DNA of 5,727 bases from UBA2163 sp964575575 (GTDB taxonomy: Bacteria > Patescibacteriota > Minisyncoccia > Phycocordibacterales > UBA2163): NCBI GenBank assembly GCA_964575575.1, contig CAZNQQ010000024.1, positions 1-5,727 of the forward strand, written 5' to 3'. The notes below the pieces were generated by a model. It was not told where the DNA came from and did no database searches. It saw only the letters and a list, made by a program, of their open reading frames with translations. Below, piece by piece: positions 1 through 4,747 of this stretch. Positions within the stretch are counted from its first letter, which is position 1; every line of letters starts with the position of its first letter. The position numbers and the translations under genes were made by a program.

Positions 1-34
1 GACAGCTCTTCTGCGCGGGCTTTTTCGTTTATTT
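1..34 (-). repeat. Left copy of a 34-bp direct repeat; stranded rsmA 3'-end remnant
   Basis: This segment matches 1053-1086 at 32 of 34 positions. Read on the minus strand it encodes INEKARAEEL, exactly the residues of the last helix of RsmA upstream. The two mismatches (GCA for GCG, CTG for TTG) are synonymous in the rsmA frame. The piece begins right at the fic stop codon and continues off the left edge, so the rest of an old rsmA tail may lie outside the window. I infer it is the original 3' end of rsmA, cut off when the fic unit arrived. A coincidental repeat of this length and coding pattern is very unlikely, but a partial tandem duplication is a possible alternative. Confidence 0.8.
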
Positions 35-977
35 ATTTACGTTTTCTTTCTCTATTTTTAATATATCTAACCACAGCTTCTTTAGAAGTAAGCCATATAC
101 GCCCTTCTTTATGTGCTTCTAGTTTTCCTTGTCTTACTAATAAATTAAGATACTTAGCTGAATAGGGAAAACTTTCAGCCAGTGTTGATAATGGTAGATA
201 TTTCTCATGCTTCTCTGTAGAGGGAGCAAGGACTTTAAAATATAGGTCGAGTGAACGTTCCATAGCTTGAGCAACAAAACGTACCAACGCTTTATAGTCT
301 CCTTTATCTGCTTTATCTAAAACATCGTAATATTTCTTACGATCATTTTTAAGAATAATGACCAACGGAAAACCATTTCTCATGAGAATAAGATTCATCA
401 TGATTCTTGACGTCCTACCGTTACCATCAAAAAATGGGTGAATGTAAACAAGTTTATGATGAAACAAAGAAGCCAACTCTATGATATGAAGTTTCTTTTT
501 ATTTTCTTTTACCCAATTAATAAGTTCTTTCATTTTTTGTGGTATATGCAATGCATCAGGTGGATTATGATCTGCCCCACCAATTATAACACTGGCATTG
601 CGATACTTGCCTGCCCACTGTTTATCCGTATCAAGCACAATGAGACGATGTAAATTACGGATGAGTTGTTCAGAAATACTATGTCGTTTATCTTTTTCAA
701 CTAATTCATAAAGATACTGTAATGCAGTACTATGATCTTTTGCTTCTAAGTGATCTTTCAGTGGTTTTCCTTTGACTGTTATTCCTTCGTTAATGACCAA
801 AAAGGTTTCTTTGAGTGTTAAACTATTACCCTCAATTGCATTTGAATTATATGTCATCTCAATCTGTAATTGTTCCTGAAGTTTTTTTATAGCAACTTTT
901 GGAAGCGGGCGTAAAGAATTTAATTTATTCAATTTTTCCTCTAACCGCTTTGCTATTTTTGAATCAATATATTTCAT
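33..977 (-). CDS. Fic family protein (class II) with C-terminal helix-turn-helix
   Basis: Fic enzymes usually transfer AMP, less often other nucleotide or phosphate groups, to a hydroxyl side chain of a target protein. The 314-residue product carries the complete core motif HPFFDGNGRTSR at residues 180-191, including catalytic His180. SNAIEG at 45-50 fits the inhibitory (S/T)xxxE(G/N) motif, with Glu49 as the inhibitory residue. Because that motif is N-terminal, this is class II and probably autoinhibited. The target-docking flap should lie near residues 125-140. Residues about 260-306 look like a small helix-turn-helix (YSAKYLNLLVRQGKLEA, then EGRIWLTSKEAVVRYI), as in excisionase/MerR-like domains, so DNA binding or autoregulation is possible. 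There is no signal peptide or membrane segment, so the protein is cytosolic. All key residues are intact. No antitoxin gene lies beside it, which fits inhibition in cis. The gene sits between duplicated rsmA ends and looks acquired. The target is unknown. Confidence 0.93.
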   Translation of the reverse strand: MKYIDSKIAKRLEEKLNKLNSLRPLPKVAIKKLQEQLQIEMTYNSNAIEGNSLTLKETFLVINEGITVKGKPLKDHLEAKDHSTALQYLYELVEKDKRHSISEQLIRNLHRLIVLDTDKQWAGKYRNASVIIGGADHNPPDALHIPQKMKELINWVKENKKKLHIIELASLFHHKLVYIHPFFDGNGRTSRIMMNLILMRNGFPLVIILKNDRKKYYDVLDKADKGDYKALVRFVAQAMERSLDLYFKVLAPSTEKHEKYLPLSTLAESFPYSAKYLNLLVRQGKLEAHKEGRIWLTSKEAVVRYIKNRERKRK

Positions 978-1015
978 AATATGGTTTAATCTTTATTTTT
1001 AATCATACCATATTA
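977..1015. repeat. Inverted repeat at the fic start, possible operator
   Basis: TAATATGGT at 977-985 and ACCATATTA at 1007-1015 are perfect 9-base inverted arms with a 21-base gap. The pair spans the whole fic/rsmA gap: one arm touches the fic start codon and the other covers the rsmA stop codon and the presumed fic -10 box. The position suits an operator, and the helix-turn-helix of the Fic protein is one candidate binder. The site is AT-rich, so chance symmetry remains possible, and it could instead form a weak stem in the rsmA mRNA. Confidence 0.4.
1002..1010 (-). promoter_or_regulatory. Probable extended -10 promoter of fic
   Basis: On the minus strand TGG-TATGAT matches the extended -10 form TGnTATAAT with one mismatch. 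It would start transcription about 17 bases before the fic ATG. The -35 region is weak (TTGCGA at 1023-1028 with 15-base spacing, or TTGTTG at 1027-1032 with 19), which an extended -10 can compensate. Either -35 lies within the last rsmA codons. No SD precedes the fic start. Confidence 0.45.
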
Positions 1016-1801
1016 AGAAAATATCGCAACAAGTTGTAGCCACTGCTCTAGGGACAACTCTTCCGCGCGGGCTTTTTCGTTTATTTGAGCTTCGGTAAAA
1101 GCCTTTTTTATTTCTTCTTTTTCTTTTAATACACTCAAGTTGCTCAACAAAAGTTTTCTTTTGTGTGCAAAGCCGGTTTTTATAACTTTGAAAAACTTTT
1201 CCTCATTTACTTCTTTGAAAAAGTCTCTTGAAATATTTTCTATAGACAAAACCGCAGAGTCCACCTTCGGCGCTGGGTTAAAGCTTCCTGCTTTCACTGT
1301 TTGAATATACTTCGGCTGCCCATACGCCTTTACACTTAGCGACAAAATGCTTTCTTTCTTACTCCTAGCCACCCTCTCTGCTACTTCTTTTTGCACAAGC
1401 AAGACCATTTGTGACGGCTGTACATCTGCAGACAGAGTCTTTCGCAAAAACTCCCCAGTAATATAGTAAGGGATGTTTGCGACTATCTTGGAGTCAGAAA
1501 GTTGAGGACCTGCCTGCCGGCAAGGCAGGTCAAAGTCTAAAATATCGTCATTTACTAGAATCAATCTTCCTTCTTCAATCTCTTTAGCAAACTTTTCTTT
1601 CAATATATAAATCAGCGCGTCGTCTTTCTCTACAGCGACAACCTTCCCCACCTTTTCAAGCAAAGCTTGCGTAAGCACACCCTTCCCTGGACCCACTTCC
1701 AAAACAACATCTTTAGAATCAAGATTTGCCGTCTCTACTATCTTATCCACCACAGATTGTGACGTTAAGAAATTCTGCCCTAAGGATTTTTTTGGTCTCA
1801 T
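1013..1801 (-). CDS. rsmA: 16S rRNA dimethyladenosine transferase RsmA (KsgA)
   Basis: The enzyme uses S-adenosylmethionine to dimethylate two adjacent adenines in the 3'-terminal hairpin of 16S rRNA (A1518 and A1519 in E. coli numbering), late in small-subunit assembly. The N-terminal KKSLGQNFL (4-12) is a family signature. EVGPGKG (35-41) is the SAM-binding motif I, and Glu58 fits the acidic ribose ligand. NIPYY (109-113) is the catalytic N(I/L)PY motif. The C-terminal third is the usual helical rRNA-contacting domain. At 262 residues the length is normal, and the ATG gives the expected MRPKKSLGQ start. There are two oddities. Residues 91-99 are encoded by a palindromic repeat that inserts PCRQAG into the loop before NIPYY. 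The last helix is encoded by a copy of the gene end that is repeated beyond fic. The gene is divergent from the metallopeptidase, with a 47-base gap. Confidence 0.96.
   Translation of the reverse strand: MRPKKSLGQNFLTSQSVVDKIVETANLDSKDVVLEVGPGKGVLTQALLEKVGKVVAVEKDDALIYILKEKFAKEIEEGRLILVNDDILDFDLPCRQAGPQLSDSKIVANIPYYITGEFLRKTLSADVQPSQMVLLVQKEVAERVARSKKESILSLSVKAYGQPKYIQTVKAGSFNPAPKVDSAVLSIENISRDFFKEVNEEKFFKVIKTGFAHKRKLLLSNLSVLKEKEEIKKAFTEAQINEKARAEELSLEQWLQLVAIFS
1053..1086 (-). repeat. Right copy of the 34-bp direct repeat, within the rsmA 3' end
   Basis: This is the in-gene partner of 1-34, encoding INEKARAEEL near the RsmA C-terminus, followed by the SLEQWLQLVAIFS tail. The start-to-start distance to the left copy is 1,052 bases, enough to hold fic, its promoter and the current rsmA tail. 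If fic was inserted, this copy is the replacement end carried in with it. Confidence 0.85.
1507..1531. repeat. CCTGCC-type palindromic repeat inside rsmA
   Basis: GACCTGCCT (1507-1515) and AGGCAGGTC (1523-1531) are perfect inverted arms around GCCGGC plus one extra A. Without that A the element would be a perfect 24-base palindrome. It is strikingly GC-rich compared with its surroundings. On the rsmA strand it reads DLPCRQAG at residues 91-98. From memory, PCRQAG/LPAGRQA-type peptides from this palindrome recur in unrelated Parcubacteria proteins, which would make this a REP-like dispersed element tolerated in a surface loop. The transcript should form a very stable hairpin here. Confidence 0.85.
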
Positions 1802-1810
1802 GATATTTAA

Positions 1811-1816
1811 TTTATA
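1811..1816 (-). promoter_or_regulatory. Possible -10 box of rsmA (leaderless start)
   Basis: TATAAA on the minus strand ends 9 bases before the rsmA ATG. Transcription would begin within a few bases of the start codon. No SD is present and no convincing -35 is visible. The call rests mainly on the same spacing recurring upstream of the metallopeptidase and gene A, since an AT-rich gap easily yields such boxes by chance. Confidence 0.35.
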
Positions 1817-1830
1817 TTACCCTAAAATAT

Positions 1831-1839
1831 TGGTATAAT
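1831..1839 (+). promoter_or_regulatory. Extended -10 promoter of the metallopeptidase gene (leaderless start)
   Basis: TGG-TATAAT is a perfect extended -10 element ending 9 bases before the ATG at 1849. Transcription should start around 1843-1847, leaving almost no leader and no room for an SD. A weak TTTATA lies 17 bases upstream at 1811-1816. That hexamer overlaps the presumed rsmA -10 on the other strand, so the divergent promoters may interfere with each other. Confidence 0.65.
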
Positions 1840-1848
1840 ACAGTCATT

Positions 1849-2487
1849 ATGGCTTATAAAATAAAACAATTTAAAGACAAGCTCGTAGATGGCGCGCACA
1901 AAAAAGCAATGCGAGACCTTAGCAAGTTTTATGAAATTAATTGGAAATATAATAAACCTAAAATAATTATCGTTGATGATAGAAAGACAATAGACTCTTG
2001 GAGAGGAGAGAAGACTGAACGTTGGGTTAAAGCGTGGGCAGAATATAAAACAACAGTTTTTATGTTAAACAGAAAGAATTTAGAAAAAGAAAGCAGTCAT
2101 ACCTATAACAAAGAAAAATATCTTGCAACTGTTAATCATGAATTAAGCCATTCCTTCTTTCATGCGGTTAGTAAGAATGGTTATTGCCCGTCATGGTTTA
2201 AGGAAGGTGTTTCTATATACACATCAGGACAAAATAAATGGAAAAAGCACCCTGAAAAATTTGCTACCTTTCTAAGTTTCGAGAAATCAGGCAGCGCCGG
2301 AGTATACAAAGAATCAGGTTTTGTCGTTGATCTTCTTATAAAAAAGTTCGGCAAAAAGAAACTCCTTAATCTGATCAAACAATCAAAAGATTCAAAAAGT
2401 CCAAACGATTTTAAAAAACTTTTTTCTAAAGTTTACAAATTCAATCTGAATTACACAAATATAAATAAGATATATAAAGAAATTTAA
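1849..2487 (+). CDS. Predicted cytosolic HExxH zinc metallopeptidase (gluzincin-like)
   Basis: The 212-residue product contains HELSH (97-101), the zinc-binding and catalytic HExxH motif. Eighteen residues after the second His comes WFKEG, where Glu119 is the likely third zinc ligand. This is the gluzincin pattern seen in peptidase MA-like (WLxEG) proteins. The rest is lysine-rich, with a basic C-terminal third. There is no signal peptide or membrane segment, so it probably acts in the cytosol. The substrate is unknown. The start at 1849 is supported by the extended -10 nine bases upstream. Its final three codons and stop (2476-2487) lie in sequence homologous, on the opposite strand, to the start of gene A, so the present C-terminus may have been created or shortened by a rearrangement. 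It converges with gene B, with only 32 bases between their stops. Confidence 0.75.
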   Translation: MAYKIKQFKDKLVDGAHKKAMRDLSKFYEINWKYNKPKIIIVDDRKTIDSWRGEKTERWVKAWAEYKTTVFMLNRKNLEKESSHTYNKEKYLATVNHELSHSFFHAVSKNGYCPSWFKEGVSIYTSGQNKWKKHPEKFATFLSFEKSGSAGVYKESGFVVDLLIKKFGKKKLLNLIKQSKDSKSPNDFKKLFSKVYKFNLNYTNINKIYKEI

Positions 2488-2520
2488 AAATGTTTCTTTA
2501 TCTAGTGTAATTTTTATCAT
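2476..2520 (-). pseudogene. Truncated 5' fragment of a second copy of gene A (A')
   Basis: From the ATG at 2518-2520 the minus strand reads MIKITLDKETFLNFF, against MIKITLNKELDKETFLNFF at the start of gene A. The nucleotide match is 45 of 48 aligned bases (2476-2523 with 3651-3710, including three bases before the ATG) around a 12-base in-frame gap. The three mismatches are all synonymous third-position changes (GAA/GAG, ACA/ACG, TTA/TTG). Similarity then stops. The frame stays open without homology to a TGA at 2392-2394, antisense to the metallopeptidase. The ATG overlaps the gene B stop (TAATG), which suggests an original A-B-A' operon. The pattern indicates a once-functional paralog that lost its body. 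Confidence 0.8.
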
Positions 2521-3038
2521 TATTCTGGCTTTACATTAAACTCTTTATACTTCTCATATAACTCTATTGCTTTTTCTTTCGAAATTGCTTTTACGTATGA
2601 TATATCGTTACCATATGATTCTGGGACATCAAAAGTTTTATGCTTAAATAGTGGCCCCCACGCCCATTTTGAAATTATAGTATCTTTATCATCAAAGACA
2701 CCGATGTGTGTAATTACATCTGGATAATTTACAGGGTCACGATATAGTACATAGTCTCCTTTTTGTGGATCATCTATGTATTCCAACACACCTTCGTCTA
2801 AGAGTTTTTGAAAGAAAGTATCATAGATAAAACCACCACAATCTTTAATTAAAGCGTTGTCGTCAGACAAACCTAATACGTGTATAAAACAATTGTAATT
2901 AGTTTCTTTGTTTGGAGGATTTTCTAAAATCTCAAGCCCCTTTGGTAGCTTATCTAAAGTATTTTTCAAAAATAGTTCAGGTTTCCACCAATTGTTCCCT
3001 CCATCACTATGCATAATTTCGTCTAATAACTTTCTCAT
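2520..3038 (-). CDS. Gene B: putative NlpC/P60-like (papain-fold) protein
   Basis: This 172-residue protein has no family I can name with certainty. The visible motifs are NYNCFIHVLG (47-56), with Cys50 at the N-terminus of a predicted helix, then KGDYVLYRD (93-101), then THIGVF (110-115) with His111, and ISKWAWGPLFKH (122-133). The order Cys-helix, GDxVxY strand and HxGv strand is typical of NlpC/P60 and CHAP-like cysteine peptidases or amidases. The SKWxxGPLxxH segment recalls DUF7689-type proteins. No signal peptide is seen, so a peptidoglycan role would need another export route. The ATG directly follows the TAA of gene A, so translation is probably coupled, and no SD is seen. The stop overlaps the ATG of the A' fragment. 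It could instead be a non-catalytic domain or a toxin-like effector. Confidence 0.65.
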   Translation of the reverse strand: MRKLLDEIMHSDGGNNWWKPELFLKNTLDKLPKGLEILENPPNKETNYNCFIHVLGLSDDNALIKDCGGFIYDTFFQKLLDEGVLEYIDDPQKGDYVLYRDPVNYPDVITHIGVFDDKDTIISKWAWGPLFKHKTFDVPESYGNDISYVKAISKEKAIELYEKYKEFNVKPE

Positions 3039-3707
3039 TTATTTTTGTAAAATTTTTAAGCTGTCCTCAACAAACTTTTTTATATCTCCATTATTTTCAT
3101 TCCACACCCTCTCAATAGTTGGATAAATCTCTTTATGGTTTGGATAAAATACCATTTCAGATTTTCCTAAAATCTCTTTAAAAGCTGGCTGATTTAGGAT
3201 TATAACATTAAATATCTCTGATAAATCCCAGTATGCTCCAGAATTTTTATCGAGATTTTTCACTAATTCACTACAAGTATTATCGCAATAATCAAAAAAG
3301 ATAAAGTGTAGCACTTCATGAAAGATCACTCCGAGTTTATCTTGAGTATCTCTTATGTAATAGACTTGAAATATGTTTTTATCTAAATATCTTGGGTTAC
3401 AGTCAAAAATTGAAAGCGCTCCCACATATTCTTTTTCAGAAAAATCTTGATTAAAAACATCCTTCACAGCGTTAAAAAAGCTGTTCGTGCTTCTTTGTAA
3501 ACTATTATTAATATCTTCTAGTGCATTTATTAGCTCTTCATGATTTTCATCATAATAATTATCTATATATTCTTCGTAGTTCTCGCTATCTATAGAATAA
3601 TGAGTGTCTTTAATTTTTTTACCAAAATCAACACCACCCGCTTTTAATTCAAAGAAATTCAAAAACGTCTCTTTATCTAGTTCTTTATTTAAAGTAATTT
3701 TTATCAT
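3039..3707 (-). CDS. Gene A: putative HExxH metalloprotein, uncharacterised family
   Basis: This 222-residue acidic protein is rich in Asp, Glu and Asn. Its central feature is FHEVLHF (HEVLH at 130-134), an HExxH zinc-peptidase motif preceded by a hydrophobic strand (NIFQVYYIRD). Thirty residues after the second His comes WDLSEIFN, where Glu164 could be the third zinc ligand. The motif FDCNPRYL (101-108) and the early GGVDFG (24-29) look like family signatures, but I cannot name the family. There is no signal peptide. It is the first gene of a tight two-gene operon with gene B. Its -10 box lies 10 bases before the ATG. A near-identical copy of its first codons survives beyond gene B, so the gene was once duplicated. 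Function is unknown; a metallopeptidase is likely and a metal-binding domain without catalysis is possible. Confidence 0.72.
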   Translation of the reverse strand: MIKITLNKELDKETFLNFFELKAGGVDFGKKIKDTHYSIDSENYEEYIDNYYDENHEELINALEDINNSLQRSTNSFFNAVKDVFNQDFSEKEYVGALSIFDCNPRYLDKNIFQVYYIRDTQDKLGVIFHEVLHFIFFDYCDNTCSELVKNLDKNSGAYWDLSEIFNVIILNQPAFKEILGKSEMVFYPNHKEIYPTIERVWNENNGDIKKFVEDSLKILQK

Positions 3708-3710
3708 TAT
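3651..3710 (-). repeat. Direct-repeat partner of the A' fragment (gene A 5' end)
   Basis: This is the intact copy of the 48-base similarity shared with 2476-2523. It consists of a 31-base part (28 identical), 12 extra in-frame bases (3682-3693), and an identical 17-base part that starts three bases upstream of the gene A ATG. Upstream of that, the two copies differ. The start-to-start distance is 1,175 bases, enclosing genes A and B. Confidence 0.85.
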
Positions 3711-3717
3711 AAATATA

Positions 3718-3723
3718 ATTATA
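3718..3723 (-). promoter_or_regulatory. -10 box of the gene A-gene B operon (leaderless start)
   Basis: A perfect TATAAT on the minus strand lies 10 bases before the gene A ATG. Transcription would start about four bases upstream of the start codon, so the mRNA should be leaderless or nearly so. No clear -35 is seen, only TTAATA at 3741-3746. One copy of the TAGATAA motif (3733-3739) falls in the spacer, where a bound protein could block polymerase. Confidence 0.5.
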
Positions 3724-3732
3724 GCTAAAAAT

Positions 3733-3854
3733 TAGATAATTATTAATATTTAACGTTATTTAACAAAGTAAATTAAATTTGACATTTATCTCAATATAAA
3801 TATACTTCACTATAGATAATAGTAAAAATCTTTGTTTTATCTAATTATAGATAA
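3733..3854. repeat. Cluster of TAGATAA motifs in the divergent intergenic region
   Basis: TAGATAA occurs at 3733-3739, 3813-3819 and 3848-3854, and inverted as TTATCTA at 3837-3843. The second and third copies share the longer TATAGATAA. The inverted copy and the last form 7-base arms with a 4-base gap (3837-3854). The copies lie by the gene A promoter, at the predicted start of the ligase transcript and in its leader, as expected of a shared operator. The region is very AT-rich and the seven-base word is short, so this is suggestive only. Confidence 0.4.
3779..3806 (+). promoter_or_regulatory. Near-consensus promoter of the carboxylate-amine ligase gene
   Basis: A perfect -35 TTGACA (3779-3784) is followed after 16 bases by TATACT (3801-3806), five of six matches to the -10 consensus. 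Transcription should start near 3812-3814, giving a leader of about 78 bases. A TAGATAA copy sits exactly at this start, and a small hairpin of two further copies lies in the leader. Confidence 0.7.
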
Positions 3855-3875
3855 CTTCTAGTTTTTTCTTTTAGA

Positions 3876-3882
3876 GAAAGGA
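3876..3882 (+). promoter_or_regulatory. Ribosome binding site of the ligase gene
   Basis: GAAAGGA ends eight bases before the ATG at 3891, within the normal range. It fixes this start and contrasts with the SD-free starts of the genes to the left. Confidence 0.75.
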
Positions 3883-3890
3883 ATAAATAA

Positions 3891-4661
3891 ATGCAGACAA
3901 TAAGTAAAGAACGAGAGTTCTTAAGAAAATTTAATTTCGATCCATCGATGGCAGGAATGCTTGGGATGGAAAGGGAGGTTTTTTTGACAAATGGTAGCGG
4001 TAAAATTATACCAATCGCTAATAAAGTTCTTGATTTTCTAGGAGGGCAAGATGGACGTTTTGGCTATGAATTATCGGCTTGCCAATTAGAAAGTCGTGTT
4101 GGTCCAATTGTCATAGATAAACTAAAGGACGAGCTACTTTTAAACGAAGAAAGTGTGAAACTGGCAGAGAAGAAATTAGGGTTTAGGAGGTCTTTTGATG
4201 AAGTCGGTCCGTATGATATGCCTTTAGATGTATATCCAGACCCAACTGGTAGATACCAAGAAATTGTTAAGGATATGCCAAAAGAGATCTTGAGAGCGGC
4301 TTGTAGAGTAATCGCTACACACATCCATGTTGGGATGAAAGATTATGAAACTGCTTTAAAGACTTACAATAGAGTTATAAAAAAGACATCTGAACTTTGT
4401 AAAATGGGAGATCTGTCTAGTGGTGAAAGATTGAGGATTTATAAAATTATGGCACCTGACTACTCTCCACCTCATTACGAAAACTGGGATGCTTTTTACA
4501 ACGAAGCTGTTGAAAAAGACTTTATAGAAGACCCTAGAAGCTGCTGGCATCTTATAAGAATATCAGTTCACGGTACAATAGAGTTTAGAATGTTTGGCAC
4601 AACTTCAAACATAGACACGATTTTAGATTGGGCTAGAGTATGTCATAATCTTTGTTCTTAA
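3891..4661 (+). CDS. Carboxylate-amine ligase, GCS2 (glutamate-cysteine ligase-like) family
   Basis: Members of this glutamine-synthetase-fold family use ATP to join a carboxylate, usually the gamma-carboxyl of glutamate, to an amine such as that of cysteine. The 256-residue product shows GMEREVFL (25-32), with Glu27 and Glu29 as likely Mg-ATP ligands. It also has ELSACQLESRVGP (60-72), matching the strand with acidic metal ligands; THIHVG (143-148), the family's (T/S)HxHVG motif; and GTIEFRMFG (228-236), the conserved E(F/L)R segment. YbdK-type proteins run to roughly 370 residues, so this is a short form that stops soon after the ExR segment, losing the C-terminal helices. It is not obviously frameshifted, so it may be a reduced variant. 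There is no signal peptide. No glutathione synthetase gene is nearby, so true glutathione synthesis is not indicated. The AstE-like gene follows 86 bases downstream, suggesting use of the same amide-linked compound. Confidence 0.87.
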   Translation: MQTISKEREFLRKFNFDPSMAGMLGMEREVFLTNGSGKIIPIANKVLDFLGGQDGRFGYELSACQLESRVGPIVIDKLKDELLLNEESVKLAEKKLGFRRSFDEVGPYDMPLDVYPDPTGRYQEIVKDMPKEILRAACRVIATHIHVGMKDYETALKTYNRVIKKTSELCKMGDLSSGERLRIYKIMAPDYSPPHYENWDAFYNEAVEKDFIEDPRSCWHLIRISVHGTIEFRMFGTTSNIDTILDWARVCHNLCS

Positions 4662-4697
4662 GAAATTGTTTGGAGTAAATAGTAGAATAGTAACTTT

Positions 4698-4724
4698 AAG
4701 GAGGGTAAATTTATTACCCTCCTT
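4698..4724. terminator. Strong hairpin between ligase and AstE-like gene
   Basis: AAGGAGGGTAA (4698-4708) and TTACCCTCCTT (4714-4724) form a perfect 11-bp stem with a 5-base loop (ATTTA). It lies 36 bases after the ligase stop and is followed on the plus strand only by a short TTT, not a long U tract, so termination may be partial. The left arm contains a perfect SD (AAGGAGG, 4698-4704), but no usual start codon lies at a suitable distance. It may also act as an mRNA-stabilising 3' structure. Confidence 0.65.
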
Positions 4725-4735
4725 TACTATGTTAA

Positions 4736-4741
4736 TATAAA
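4736..4741 (+). promoter_or_regulatory. Possible -10 box of the AstE-like gene (leaderless start)
   Basis: TATAAA ends six bases before the ATG at 4748, which would place the transcription start on or next to the start codon. No -35 is recognisable, since the region 17 bases upstream is the hairpin arm, and no SD precedes the ATG. If this promoter is real, the gene can be expressed despite termination at the hairpin. Confidence 0.35.
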
Positions 4742-4747
4742 CACAAT

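Noticed and set aside
438..653. Plus-strand open frame of 71 codons antisense to fic
   Set aside because: It lies wholly opposite the conserved Fic core, has no SD or homology signal, and its composition is what the complementary strand of fic gives.
33..977. Classical Fic/antitoxin (FicT/FicA-like) pair
   Set aside because: The inhibitory motif is in the Fic protein itself (residues 45-50), and no small antitoxin gene lies next to it.
2181..2378. Minus-strand open frame antisense to the metallopeptidase
   Set aside because: It lacks an ATG at its 5' end, lies opposite the metallopeptidase, is in a different frame from the A' fragment, and shows no recognisable domain.
2392..2520. 42-codon frame starting at the A' ATG as a functional small gene
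   Set aside because: Only its first 15 codons resemble gene A. The rest is merely the antisense of the metallopeptidase, so it is better called a truncated remnant.
3733..3854. TAGATAA cluster as a CRISPR array or replication origin iterons
   Set aside because: The units are only seven bases, unevenly spaced and partly inverted, with no spacer-repeat pattern and no rep, dnaA or cas gene nearby.
3807..3890. Riboswitch in the ligase leader
   Set aside because: The leader is AT-rich with only a weak 7-bp hairpin. I see no conserved riboswitch core or terminator-antiterminator pair.
4064..4550. Two minus-strand open frames inside the ligase gene
   Set aside because: Both lie opposite the conserved GCS2 coding sequence, have no promoter or ribosome site, and look like antisense shadows.
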